64,000 nt of DNA from Pseudochelatococcus lubricantis (GCF_011762225.1 NZ_JAASQI010000003.1:496001-560000); one strand, 5' to 3'; positions 49,000-58,309 are shown, numbered from the stretch's first letter. Notes: generated from the sequence alone by a model not told the origin. Translations and numbers: made by a program.

Positions 49000-50202
49000 A
49001 TGACGCGGAACGCCGAACCGGACGGAACGAGAAGGCCGCACGTCCTTTCCCGGCTCGCGCCCCTGTGCGCGGCGATGTTCTGCAGCTACCTCGCGATCAG
49101 CATTCCCCTGCCGGTCATCGCCGTTCACGTGCACGAGGGGCTCGGCCTCGGCACCGTCATGGCCGGGCTGGCGGTCGGTGTGCAGCCGCTCGCCAATCTG
49201 GCCGCGCGCCCCTGGGCAGGGCGCGCGGCGGACAGGGCCGGCGCGAAGCGCACGCTGATGCTGGGCCTTGGCCTTGCCTGCGCCGCCAATCTCGTCGCGC
49301 TCGCCAGCACCGCGGGCGGCATCGCTCCTGCCACGGCGCTCGCGGTTCTGCTCGTCGGGCGCGCGGTGCTCGGCGTGGGCGAGAGCCTGCTGATCACGGG
49401 CATCCTGACATGGGCGGTCGGCCGCGCGGGGCACGGCCATGCCGGGCAGGCCATGTCGTGGAACGGCGTTGCACAATACAGTGCCCTGGCGGTGGGCGCG
49501 CCCATCGGCATGGCGTTGTTCGGCGCCGCGGGCTTTCCCGCCGTCGCGATCGCCGCCGCGTGCGCGCCGCTCGCGGGGCTGGCAATCGTTGGCGCGCTTC
49601 CCGCCTGGCCGGTCTCGGGCGGTGTCCGCCTGCCACTGCACGGCGTCGTGGCGCGCATCTGGTTCCCGGGCATGCTGCTCGGATTTGCAGGGCTGGGGTT
49701 TGCGGCGCTCACCACCTTTTCCTCATTGATGTTCGCGGCGCGCGGCTGGCCCGGCGGCGGCCTTGCCCTGACGGCGTTCGGCATCGCTTTTGCCGGCGCT
49801 CGCCTTGTCGTCGGGCACCTGCCCGACAGGCTGGGCGGGCGGCGCGTGGCGGCCGCCGCGATGAGCGTGGAGGCCGCCGGACAAATGATCCTGTGGCTTG
49901 CCCCCTCACCCGCCGTCGCCCTGGCCGGCGCCGCCGTCACCGGGCTCGGCTGCTCGCTGATCTTCCCCTCGCTCGGCATCGAGGCATTGACGGCGGTGGC
50001 GCCGCAGGACAGGGGCACCGCGCTGGGCGCCTTCGCCGCGTTTCAGGACCTCGCCCTCGGGCTTGCCGGTCCCCTGCTCGGCGGCCTGATGCTCGTCGGC
50101 GACGAAGCGACGGCGTTTCTCGTCGGCTTCGTCGCGGCCGTCGCCGGCGCCACGATCTGCGGCGCGATCCGGCGCCGGCTCGCCTTCCCTCATCCGACCT
50201 GA
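49000..50202 (+). CDS. MFS transporter, arabinose-efflux-like
   Basis: 400 aa with twelve predicted helices beginning AMFCSYLAISIPLPVIAVHV. The MFS loop motif appears as RPWAGRAADRAGAKRT and repeats in the second half as VVGHLPDRLGGRR. It starts 17 bp after the SDR stop with only a weak GGGG upstream, so it probably depends on coupled translation. As part of the iolD operon it may carry a cyclitol or sugar in or a by-product out; direction and substrate are unknown. Confidence 0.85.
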   Translation: MTRNAEPDGTRRPHVLSRLAPLCAAMFCSYLAISIPLPVIAVHVHEGLGLGTVMAGLAVGVQPLANLAARPWAGRAADRAGAKRTLMLGLGLACAANLVALASTAGGIAPATALAVLLVGRAVLGVGESLLITGILTWAVGRAGHGHAGQAMSWNGVAQYSALAVGAPIGMALFGAAGFPAVAIAAACAPLAGLAIVGALPAWPVSGGVRLPLHGVVARIWFPGMLLGFAGLGFAALTTFSSLMFAARGWPGGGLALTAFGIAFAGARLVVGHLPDRLGGRRVAAAAMSVEAAGQMILWLAPSPAVALAGAAVTGLGCSLIFPSLGIEALTAVAPQDRGTALGAFAAFQDLALGLAGPLLGGLMLVGDEATAFLVGFVAAVAGATICGAIRRRLAFPHPT

Positions 50203-50223
50203 ACATGCCAAGGAGTTGGCGCA

Positions 50224-51276
50224 ATGCGTACTCTAAAAGGTCCCGGTGTCTTTCTGGCCCAGTTCGCCGGCGACGAGCCCCCTTTCAACACGCTGGACGG
50301 CCTTGCCGGCTGGGCAGCGGAGAAGGGCTTCGAGGGCGTGCAGATCCCGACCTGGGACAGCCGGGTCATCGATCTGGAACTGGCAGCCGAAAGCCAGACC
50401 TATGTCGACGACATCAAGGGCAAACTTGCCAGCCACGGCCTCGCCGTCACCGACCTCGCAAGCCATTTGCAGGGGCAGCTCGTCGCCCTGCATCCCGCGT
50501 TCGACCTGCCGGCCGATTCCTTCGCGCCGAAAGCGGTGCACCGCAACCCCGCCGCCCGGCAGGAATGGGCGGTGCGGCAGTTGCGCCTCGCGGCCACGGC
50601 CTCACGCCGCTTCGGCCTGGACCGCCACGTCACCTTCAGCGGCACCCTGCTGTGGCCCTATCTCTATCCCTATCCGCAATGGCCGGACGGGCTGATCGCG
50701 GACGGGTTCGAGGAGCTGGCGCGGCGGTGGCGGCCCATCCTCGACCATTTCGACGCCGAAGGCGTCGACCTGTGCTACGAAATCCACCCGACGGAGGACC
50801 TGCACGACGGCCTGACTTTCGAGATGTTCCTGGAGCGTGTCGGCAACCACGCCCGCTGCAACATCATGTACGATCCGAGCCACCTCGTGCTGCAGTCCAT
50901 CGACTATCTCGCCTACATCGACCACTATCACGAGCGCATTCGCGCCTTCCACGTGAAGGATGCGGAGTTCCGCCCCAACGGCAAGACGGGCGCCTATGGC
51001 GGCTATCAGCCGTGGATATCGCGGGCCGGCCGTTTCCGCTCGCCGGGCGACGGGCAGGTCGATTTCGGCGCGATCTTCTCGAAGCTCACAGCCCATGACT
51101 TCGACGGCTGGGCCGTGCTGGAGTGGGAATGCGCCCTGAAACACCCCGAGGACGGGGCGCGCGAAGGCGCGCAGTTCATCAGGAACCACATCATCCGCGT
51201 CGCGGACCGGCCCTTCGACGATTTCGTCAAGGCCGACGCCGACCGCGCCCTCAACCGCCGCATTCTCGGCCTCTGA
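50224..51276 (+). CDS. TIM-barrel sugar isomerase/epimerase
   Basis: 350 aa xylose-isomerase-like TIM barrel. Metal ligands and active-site residues lie in DLCYEIHPTEDLHDG (Glu near residue 182), NIMYDPSHLVLQ (Asp/His near 220), FHVKDAEFRPNG and VLEWECA. AAGGAG precedes the ATG. Such enzymes epimerise or isomerise sugars, inososes (IolI/IolH-like) or keto-sugars. With the Gfo/Idh dehydrogenase that follows, a common pair, it could handle a different inositol isomer or glycoside. Confidence 0.88.
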   Translation: MRTLKGPGVFLAQFAGDEPPFNTLDGLAGWAAEKGFEGVQIPTWDSRVIDLELAAESQTYVDDIKGKLASHGLAVTDLASHLQGQLVALHPAFDLPADSFAPKAVHRNPAARQEWAVRQLRLAATASRRFGLDRHVTFSGTLLWPYLYPYPQWPDGLIADGFEELARRWRPILDHFDAEGVDLCYEIHPTEDLHDGLTFEMFLERVGNHARCNIMYDPSHLVLQSIDYLAYIDHYHERIRAFHVKDAEFRPNGKTGAYGGYQPWISRAGRFRSPGDGQVDFGAIFSKLTAHDFDGWAVLEWECALKHPEDGAREGAQFIRNHIIRVADRPFDDFVKADADRALNRRILGL

Positions 51277-51294
51277 TTTTCCGGGAGACACTCA

Positions 51295-52464
51295 ATGACA
51301 ACCTCGGCAATCCCCGCCCGGCGTCTGCGCCTCGGCATGATCGGCGGCGGCGAAGGGGCCTATATCGGCGGCATCCATCGCTATGCGGCACGGCTCGACA
51401 ACCATTACGACCTCGTCGCCGGCGCGTTCGACGCCGACGCCGCCCGCGGCCATCGCTTTGCCGCCCGCAACTACATCGCGCCCGACCGCTCCTATGACGA
51501 CGTGCACGCGCTCGTCGCGGGCGAGAAGGCACGGCCGGACCCCGTCGACGTCGTCGCCATCTGCACGCCCAACCATACCCACTTTCCCATCGCGAAGGCA
51601 CTGCTGGAAGCCGGTTTTCACATCATCTGCGAGAAGCCGATGACGACCACGCTCCAGGACGCGATCGCCCTGCACGAACTGGCGCAAGCGACGGGGCTCT
51701 TCGTCGGCGTGACCTATACCTATAGCGGCTATCCGGCCATTCATCACGCGCGGTCGCTGGTGGCGGCGGGCGAAATCGGCGCTGTGCGCGTGGTGCAGGT
51801 GGAATACCCGCTGGAATGGATGGCGACCGGCATCGAGCTGCAGGGCAACGCGCAGGCCGCCTGGCGGACGGACCCGAAGAAATCGGGCCGCGGCGGCGCC
51901 ATCGGTGACATCGGCACGCATGCCTATCATCTGGCGGGATTCGTCACCGGGCTGAAGGTCGCATCCCTGTTCGCGGACCTTGCGACCTTTGTCGAGGGAC
52001 GCGCGCTGGACGACAACGCCCATGTGCTGCTGCGCTACGAAGGCGGCGCGCGCGGGCTGCTGTGGGCCTCGCAGGTGGCCATCGGCCAGTCGAACAGCCT
52101 GCGCCTGCGCGTCTATGGCGAGAAGGGCAGCCTGATCTGGCAGCAGGAGCATCCCAACGAGCTGCTGCTGACGCCCCTTAACGGCTCCCCCGCCGTCATC
52201 AAGCGCGGGCGGGAGGATCTGGCGCCGGACGCCAGAGCCCGCACCCGCACGCCGCCAGGCCACCCGGAAGGCTATATCGAGGCGTTCGCGAACCTCTACA
52301 CCGGCTATGCCGACGCCATCCGCGCCCGCAACGCGGGGAGCGAAGCGGCGGGCGATCGGGCGAGCATCCCGACATCGGCAGACGGCCTCAAGGGCGTCGC
52401 CTTCGTCGATGCCGTCGTCGACAGTCACCTGTCCGGCCAGTGGCTGACGCCGGCTTTCGTCTGA
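51295..52464 (+). CDS. Gfo/Idh/MocA family oxidoreductase
   Basis: 389 aa. NAD(P)-binding LRLGMIGGGEGAYIGGIHR, catalytic Lys in HIICEKPMTTTLQDA near residue 110 and GGAIGDIGTHAYHLAGF near 203. The GGGEGAYIG variant is typical of the branch found beside TIM-barrel isomerases in sugar and cyclitol loci. GGGAG precedes the ATG. It is the last gene of the iolD operon, which ends in a strong hairpin. Confidence 0.9.
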   Translation: MTTSAIPARRLRLGMIGGGEGAYIGGIHRYAARLDNHYDLVAGAFDADAARGHRFAARNYIAPDRSYDDVHALVAGEKARPDPVDVVAICTPNHTHFPIAKALLEAGFHIICEKPMTTTLQDAIALHELAQATGLFVGVTYTYSGYPAIHHARSLVAAGEIGAVRVVQVEYPLEWMATGIELQGNAQAAWRTDPKKSGRGGAIGDIGTHAYHLAGFVTGLKVASLFADLATFVEGRALDDNAHVLLRYEGGARGLLWASQVAIGQSNSLRLRVYGEKGSLIWQQEHPNELLLTPLNGSPAVIKRGREDLAPDARARTRTPPGHPEGYIEAFANLYTGYADAIRARNAGSEAAGDRASIPTSADGLKGVAFVDAVVDSHLSGQWLTPAFV

Positions 52465-52480
52465 CAGGCACGGCGCCGCC

Positions 52481-52521
52481 GGCGGACATCCGGGCCGGGC
52501 TCAGCCGGCTGCGTGTCCGCC
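52481..52521. terminator. Hairpin between convergent Gfo/Idh and PrmC-like genes
   Basis: GGCGGACA (52481-52488) pairs with TGTCCGCC (52514-52521), and inside it GCCGG (52494-52498) with CCGGC (52505-52509). It occupies the 36-bp gap and the end of the PrmC-like gene. No T-tract; likely a bidirectional GC-rich terminator. Confidence 0.55.
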
Positions 52522-53265
52522 GCGCCATCGGGCCGCCGCTACCCTCGGCGCGCCGTTCTGGTCGCACGCGAAAACCGCCGGCTCGAAACCGCGCCGGCGG
52601 GCGATCAGCGCCGCGACCTGCCGCTCCTGTCCGTGCCCGAATTCGAACAGCAGCCAGCCGCCCGGCACGAGAAAATCCGGCGCCTCGCGTATGAGCCGCT
52701 GATGGATCGCAAGGCCGTAGGGACCGCCGTCGAAAGCCTCGCGCGGCTCCTGCTCCAGAAGTTGCGCCTTCTCGCTGTCGAGCCGGCCAGTGGATATGTA
52801 GGGCGGGTTCGCGACGATGAGGTCGACCCGGCCTTCCAGCCCCTGCCCGTCAAACGCCGAAAACAGATCGCCGCACGACACGGTCACGCGGTCGCCGAGC
52901 CCGTGGCGGAGGACGTTGCGGCGCGTCACAGCGGCGGCGGCCTCCAGCAGATCGCTCGCCCGGATCCTGATATCCGCGTTCCGCGTCGCCAGTGCGAGGG
53001 CGATGGCGCCGCAGCCGCAGCAGAGATCCAGCACGGTCCGGATACCGGGTTCCGCCTCCATCCGGGTGAGCGCCTCCTGCACCAGCAGCTCGGTCTCCAG
53101 CCGCGGCGTCACCACGCCCGGCCCCACTTCCAGCGCCACATCCATGAAGACGGCGTCGGCATCCGCGCAAGGCCCCTCGGGCGGCGGCGCCTTGCGGTCC
53201 CGCCACGCCGCCGAGGGGCCGGAGCCGGCGCGGACTCCATCGTGCCCGGATAGCATGCTCATCAT
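52501..53265 (-). CDS. PrmC/HemK-like N5-glutamine methyltransferase
   Basis: 254 aa. AdoMet motif I VLDLCCGCGAIALALA near residue 104 and the substrate-amide motif NPPYIS near 174 define the family; PRLETELLV replaces the usual PRPETE segment. The typical N-terminal helical domain that recognises release factors is shortened (motif I begins about 20 residues earlier than in PrmC). It may therefore be a paralogue with another target rather than the housekeeping enzyme. GAGGG lies 7 bp before the ATG at 53265. It is divergent from asnB; the 244-bp gap shows no clear promoter or operator. Confidence 0.82.
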   Translation of the reverse strand: MMSMLSGHDGVRAGSGPSAAWRDRKAPPPEGPCADADAVFMDVALEVGPGVVTPRLETELLVQEALTRMEAEPGIRTVLDLCCGCGAIALALATRNADIRIRASDLLEAAAAVTRRNVLRHGLGDRVTVSCGDLFSAFDGQGLEGRVDLIVANPPYISTGRLDSEKAQLLEQEPREAFDGGPYGLAIHQRLIREAPDFLVPGGWLLFEFGHGQERQVAALIARRRGFEPAVFACDQNGAPRVAAARWRGGHAAG

Positions 53266-53509
53266 GACGCATCCCTCGCTAAGGACATTTGCGGTTGGCG
53301 ACAAGTAGTACAAGGCTGCGGCGCCTTCGAAAATCATCTCTCCGGGCTAGTCCCAGGTGATGATTGCACCCTTCGCCGCAGTCGCACACGATGCAGGCGA
53401 AACAGGGCGCAGGAAATGTCGGGTTTTCGGCAGGGACGCCGCGTTTTTCGCGCCGCGCCGAGATGCCATCCGAACGAGCCCACGCCATCACAGGGACCGG
53501 AGGCCAGCC

Positions 53510-55525
53510 ATGTGTGGAATCGTCGGTTGCTTCGCAGACCGGGCATTCCTTCGGAACGGTTCGGACGTGCTGGCACGCATGGTCGAGGCAATCGGACATC
53601 GCGGGCCCGACAGCGCGGGCGTCAGCCTCGGGGAAAGGGCCGCCCTCGGCCATGCCCGGCTGGCGATCATCGGCCTCGCGGACGGCGCGCAGCCCATGGC
53701 GATCGACGAGCCGCCGCTCTGGATCAGCTTCAACGGCGAGATATTCAACCACGTGGAGCTTCGCGAGGAACTGACGGCGCGCGGTCACCGCTTCCGCACG
53801 GCCTCCGATACAGAAGTCATCCTGCATCTCTACGCGGAAACCGGCGCGGATTGCGTCAACCGCCTCAACGGCGATTTCGCCTTTGCTCTGTGGGATGCCC
53901 GGCGGCAGCGCATGATGCTCGCGCGGGACCGGATGGGCGTGCGCCCGCTGTTCTACACCTGGCACAACGGCGCGCTGCTCTTCGCATCGGAGATCAAGGC
54001 GCTTCTGCAGGTGCCAGGAACATCCGTCGGGATCGATCAGGTTGCGCTCGACCAGATCTTCACCCTCTGGGCGCCGATCCCTCCCCGCACACCGTTCCGG
54101 GACATCCTCGAACTGCCGCCCGCGCATGTCATGCTGATAGACGGCGACGGCATGCGCATCCGGCGCTACTGGCAGCTGGCGTTCCCCGATCGTGACGAAC
54201 AGCCGGACACGCGCTCCGAAGCCGACCTCGCGCGGGAGGCGCGCGCTCTGCTCGACGACGCGACGCGCATCCGCCTGCGCGCGGATGTGCCCGTCGGCTC
54301 GTATCTGTCGGGCGGCCTCGATTCCGCCATCGTCAGCGCGCTCGCGGCCCGCCACGCCGCCGCCGGCCTGCGGACCTTCTCCATCACCTTCGCCAGCGCG
54401 GAGCATGACGAGAGCGCGCAGCAGGCGGAGATGGTCCGCGCGCTCGGCAGCCGCCATTCCGCCGTTTCCTGCGACGAGGCCGACATCGCCGCCGTCTTTC
54501 CGGAGGTGGTGTGGCACACCGAGCGGCCCGTCATCCGCACCGCGCCGGCGCCCATGTATCTGCTGTCCCGGCTGGTCCGCAACGAAGGCTACAAGGTCGT
54601 GCTGACCGGAGAAGGCGCCGATGAGGTGTTCGCCGGCTACGACATCTTCAAGGAAGCCGCCGTGCGGCGCTTCTGCGCCCGCCAGCCGTCCTCCACGCGG
54701 CGGACGAAGCTTTTGGGCAGGCTCTATCCCTATCTTCACGGCCTGCAGCAATTGAATGCCGAGACGCGGGCCGCCTGCTTCGGTATTGGCAGCGACGCGC
54801 TTGACGACCCGCTGTTCTCGCACCGGTTGCGGCTGCGCAGCACGGCGGGCGCGAAGATGTTCTTCTCGGCGGACCTTCGCGACGCGCTCGCCGGCTACGA
54901 CGCGACGGAGGAGATGGCGAGCCTGCTTCCCCGCGACTTCCGACGGTGGCACCCGTTGCATCAGGCGCAATATATCGAAGCGACGTGGCTGCTGCCCGGC
55001 TACATCCTGTCCAGTCAGGGCGACAGGATGGCGATGGCGCACGGCGTGGAAGGCCGCTTTCCGTTTCTCGACCATCGCGTCGTGGAATTCGCCGCCCGCG
55101 TGCCGCCCGGGCTGCAGCTCAGAACCCTCCGGGAGAAGCATCTGCTGCGGCTCGCCGCTGCCGACCTGCTGCCTCCGGCCATCGCGGCGCGGCCGAAGCA
55201 GCCCTACCGGGCGCCGGACAGCCGATCGTTCGCCGGCCCGTCGACGCCGGACTACGTGGCCGAGATGCTGTCGCCGCGCTACGTGCGCGAGGTCGGGCTT
55301 TTCAACCCGGCGTCCGTCGAGCGGCTCGCCATGAAGTCGCAAAACCTGCAGACGCAGGGCTTCCGGGACAACGCAGCCTTCGTCGGCATTCTCTCCACCC
55401 AGCTATGGCACGCCATTTTCACAGGCGCCACCTCCAAACCGGGGAGTATCGGACATGCAGACACCAGACGAACAGATCCGCGCGTTCATCGTCGAGAATT
55501 TCCTCTTTGGCGACACTCAGCGTGA
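53510..55525 (+). CDS. asnB: Asparagine synthetase-like glutamine amidotransferase
   Basis: 671 aa. N-terminal glutaminase with the nucleophile C2 in MCGIVGCFAD, followed by EIFNHVELREEL and SDTEVILHLY; C-terminal ATP-pyrophosphatase with SYLSGGLDSAIVSAL near residue 265. CCGGAGG precedes the ATG, which fixes the start. In polysaccharide loci this family forms amides on sugars or peptides rather than free asparagine. Its 3' end overlaps the acyl carrier protein gene by 71 bp, unusually long, and its last 23 or so residues are encoded in that overlap. Confidence 0.9.
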   Translation: MCGIVGCFADRAFLRNGSDVLARMVEAIGHRGPDSAGVSLGERAALGHARLAIIGLADGAQPMAIDEPPLWISFNGEIFNHVELREELTARGHRFRTASDTEVILHLYAETGADCVNRLNGDFAFALWDARRQRMMLARDRMGVRPLFYTWHNGALLFASEIKALLQVPGTSVGIDQVALDQIFTLWAPIPPRTPFRDILELPPAHVMLIDGDGMRIRRYWQLAFPDRDEQPDTRSEADLAREARALLDDATRIRLRADVPVGSYLSGGLDSAIVSALAARHAAAGLRTFSITFASAEHDESAQQAEMVRALGSRHSAVSCDEADIAAVFPEVVWHTERPVIRTAPAPMYLLSRLVRNEGYKVVLTGEGADEVFAGYDIFKEAAVRRFCARQPSSTRRTKLLGRLYPYLHGLQQLNAETRAACFGIGSDALDDPLFSHRLRLRSTAGAKMFFSADLRDALAGYDATEEMASLLPRDFRRWHPLHQAQYIEATWLLPGYILSSQGDRMAMAHGVEGRFPFLDHRVVEFAARVPPGLQLRTLREKHLLRLAAADLLPPAIAARPKQPYRAPDSRSFAGPSTPDYVAEMLSPRYVREVGLFNPASVERLAMKSQNLQTQGFRDNAAFVGILSTQLWHAIFTGATSKPGSIGHADTRRTDPRVHRREFPLWRHSA

Positions 55526-55736
55526 CATCGGCACGGCCGACTCGTTCATCGAGAACGACCTTGTCGACTCCACCGGCATTCTCGAACTCGTGGCCTTCGT
55601 GGAAGACACCTTCGGGATCACGGTCGACGATGCCGAGATCGTGCCTGCCAATTTCGACTCGATCGGCAAGGTCCGCGACTACGTGCTCCGCAAGAACCGC
55701 ATGGCCGGCAGCGCGGCCGATGCCGACGCGGCCTGA
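55455..55736 (+). CDS. Acyl carrier protein
   Basis: 93 aa. The phosphopantetheine attachment serine is S39 in NDLVDSTGILEL, in place of the more common DSL. The rest follows the four-helix ACP pattern (IRAFIVENFLF, ELVAFVEDTFGITV, VRDYVLRKN). GGGGAG precedes the ATG. It would carry an acyl or aminoacyl group activated by the AMP ligase that follows 12 bp later. Confidence 0.9.
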   Translation: MQTPDEQIRAFIVENFLFGDTQRDIGTADSFIENDLVDSTGILELVAFVEDTFGITVDDAEIVPANFDSIGKVRDYVLRKNRMAGSAADADAA

Positions 55737-55748
55737 AGGGAGACGGCG

Positions 55749-57320
55749 ATGCGCATCGAGGATTTCCTGCGGGCGAGCGCGCGCGCCGACGGCGGCAAAA
55801 CCGCCCTGATCACGCGCGAAACCAGCCTGACCTATCCCATGCTCGACGACCTGTCGGACCGTCTGGCGGGCGCGCTGGCGGCACGGGGCGTTGAGCGGGA
55901 CGATCGCGTCGCGATCTTTATGGACAATTGCTGGCAGGCGGCGGTGGCGATCTTCGCCGTGCTGAAAGCGGGCGCCGTATTCAGCCCGATCAATCCTTCC
56001 ACGAAGGCGGACAAGCTCGCCTACGTGCTGCGCAACTGCCGCGCGCGCGCCGTGATCACCCAGGCGAAGCTTATGCCGGTGGCGGCCCAGGCAATATCGG
56101 ATTGTCGAAGCGTATGCCTGACCGTCGTCGCCGGCGACGCGGCGGCCGGCGCCCAGCCGCCGGCCGCCGCTACAGAGGGCGCCGCCGGCGTGCTGGCCTT
56201 CGAGGACGCCGTGGCCGCGGAAGCCCGTCCGCCGGCGCATCGCGGCATCGACTGCGATCTCGCCATGCTGATTTACACGTCCGGCTCCACCGGTCGCCCG
56301 AAGGGCGTCATGATGACCCACAGGAACGTCGAGGCGGCGGCGACATCGATCGTAACCTATCTCGAAGGCACGCCCAACGACGTCATCCTCAACGTGCTGC
56401 CCATAGCCTTCGACTACGGGCTTTACCAGCTCATCATGGCGGTCAAGCTCGGCGCGACGCTCGTCCTCGAAAAATCCTTCGCCTTCCCGCAGGAAATCTT
56501 CGGGGCGATGCAGCGCCACCGGGTGACGGGACTGCCGCTGGTGCCCACCATGGCAGCCATGATCGTGCGGTCGACGGCGCTGGCGCCGGGCATGTTTCCC
56601 GACCTGCGCTACATCACCAACACGGCGGCCGCGCTGCCGCCGGCGCACATCGCGCGGCTGCGGGAACTGTTCCCGCACGTGCGGCTCTACTCGATGTACG
56701 GCCTCACGGAATGCAAGCGCTGCACCTATCTGCCCCCGGGGGAACTGGACGCGCGGCCTGGCTCGGTGGGCATCGCCATACCCGGCACGGAAGCCTTCGT
56801 GGTGGATGAGGCGGGCAGGCAGGTGCCTCCCGGCGTCGAGGGCGAGCTTGTCATCCGCGGCCCGCACGTGATGCAGGGCTACTGGGAGGACGAGGAGGCA
56901 ACCCGGCGGGCGCTGCGGCCAGGGCCCCATCCGTGGGAGAAGGTGCTCTACACCGGCGACCTGTTCAGGACGGACGCACAGGGCTTCCTGTATTTCGTCG
57001 CCCGCAAGGACGACATCATCAAGACGCGCGGCGAGAAGGTCGCGCCCCGGGAGGTGGAGACCGTGCTCCACGCCTGTCCCGGCATCGCGGAGGCGGTGGT
57101 CGTCGGCATGCCCGATCCGCTGCTCGGACAGGCGGTCTGCGCCATCGTCGTCGCCAGCGATCCGTCGCTGACCGCCCGCGACGTCATCCGGCACTGCGCG
57201 GCCCATCTGGAGGACTTCATGGTGCCGCGCACCGTCGCCTTTCGCGACGCCCTGCCCACGACCGACACCGGCAAGACCAGCCGGCGGCTCGCCGCGGAAA
57301 CACTGGAGATCGCATCATGA
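55749..57320 (+). CDS. AMP-forming acyl/amino-acid ligase
   Basis: 523 aa adenylate-forming enzyme. Core motifs: LIYTSGSTGRPKGVMMTHRN near residue 175, SMYGLTECKR near 318, YTGDLFRTDAQGFLYF near 402, and the C-terminal catalytic Lys in TDTGKTSRR. It would activate a carboxylic or amino acid and load it on the adjacent carrier protein. The substrate code is not readable. AAGGGAG precedes the ATG, and its stop overlaps the NadE-like start (ATGA). Confidence 0.9.
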   Translation: MRIEDFLRASARADGGKTALITRETSLTYPMLDDLSDRLAGALAARGVERDDRVAIFMDNCWQAAVAIFAVLKAGAVFSPINPSTKADKLAYVLRNCRARAVITQAKLMPVAAQAISDCRSVCLTVVAGDAAAGAQPPAAATEGAAGVLAFEDAVAAEARPPAHRGIDCDLAMLIYTSGSTGRPKGVMMTHRNVEAAATSIVTYLEGTPNDVILNVLPIAFDYGLYQLIMAVKLGATLVLEKSFAFPQEIFGAMQRHRVTGLPLVPTMAAMIVRSTALAPGMFPDLRYITNTAAALPPAHIARLRELFPHVRLYSMYGLTECKRCTYLPPGELDARPGSVGIAIPGTEAFVVDEAGRQVPPGVEGELVIRGPHVMQGYWEDEEATRRALRPGPHPWEKVLYTGDLFRTDAQGFLYFVARKDDIIKTRGEKVAPREVETVLHACPGIAEAVVVGMPDPLLGQAVCAIVVASDPSLTARDVIRHCAAHLEDFMVPRTVAFRDALPTTDTGKTSRRLAAETLEIAS

Positions 57321-58309
57321 GCATGACCGCCCCCCACGGCGCCCGCGGCCTCTCGCTGGCGATCGACCCCGCGATGGAGACGGCGCGGATCGCCGACACG
57401 CTGCGGCGGCAGGTGCGGCAGGACCTGCGCAAGCGCGGCATCGTGCTCGGCCTGTCGGGTGGCATCGATTCCAGCGTCTGCGCCGCCTTGGCCACGCGCG
57501 CGGTCGGTGCCGCAAACGTGTTCTGCGTGCTGATGCCGGAAAGGGATTCCGATCCCGAGAGCCTCGAACTCGGGCAACTCGTCGCCGACACCTACGGCCT
57601 CGCCAGCGCTGTCGAGGACATCGGCCCCATGCTCGACGCCATGGGATGCTACGCGCGGCGCGACGCAGCCATCCGGCAGGTCGTTCCCGAGTACGGCCCC
57701 GGCTGGTCATGCAAGATAGCCATCTCCGACGCGCTGGCCGGCGGATACGCGATCTCGTGGCTGGTGGTTCAGGACCCGGAGGGGCACATCCGCAAGCTGC
57801 GCATGCCGCCGGCCGTGTATCTCGCCATCGTCGCCGCCACCAACATGAAGCAGCGCACGCGCAAGCAGATCGAGTACTACCACGCCGACCGCCTCGGCCA
57901 CGCGGTTCTGGGCACGCCGAACCGGCTGGAATACGATCAGGGCTTTTTCGTCCGCAACGGAGACGGCGCCGCCGACGTCAAGCCCATCGCGCATCTCTAC
58001 AAGACACAGGTCTATGCCCTCGCCGCCCATCTCGGCGTGCCGGAGAGAATCCGCCGCCGCCCGCCGACGACTGACACATGGCCGATGGCCCAGTCGCAGG
58101 ACGAATTCTATTTCGCCCTGCCCTACGACCGCATGGATCTGTGCCTCTACGGTCTCGATCAGGGTGTTCAGAGAACCGCCGTGGCCGAAGCGGCCGGCCT
58201 GACGGAGGAGCAGGTCGACCTGGTCTGGCAAGACATCGTTTCAAAACGCAAGGCCACCCGCAACCTGCACAGGGAGCCGCTGCTGGTCGAGCCGGTCCTC
58301 GACCCATAG
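57317..58309 (+). CDS. NAD synthetase-like ATP-pyrophosphatase, probable amide ligase
   Basis: 330 aa NadE-family protein. The PP-loop LGLSGGIDSSV (SGGIDS at 47-52), TNMKQRTRKQIEYYHA, GTPNRLEYDQGFFVRNGDGAADVKPI and LYKTQVYALAAHLGVPE follow NadE closely. The region after it reads PTTDTWPMAQSQDEF where NAD synthetases have PSAGLWPGQTDE, and there is no glutaminase domain. Location in a polysaccharide locus beside asnB and an ACP suggests it makes an amide on a carboxylated sugar or carrier-bound acid rather than NAD. That is inference. Confidence 0.82.
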   Translation: MSMTAPHGARGLSLAIDPAMETARIADTLRRQVRQDLRKRGIVLGLSGGIDSSVCAALATRAVGAANVFCVLMPERDSDPESLELGQLVADTYGLASAVEDIGPMLDAMGCYARRDAAIRQVVPEYGPGWSCKIAISDALAGGYAISWLVVQDPEGHIRKLRMPPAVYLAIVAATNMKQRTRKQIEYYHADRLGHAVLGTPNRLEYDQGFFVRNGDGAADVKPIAHLYKTQVYALAAHLGVPERIRRRPPTTDTWPMAQSQDEFYFALPYDRMDLCLYGLDQGVQRTAVAEAAGLTEEQVDLVWQDIVSKRKATRNLHREPLLVEPVLDP

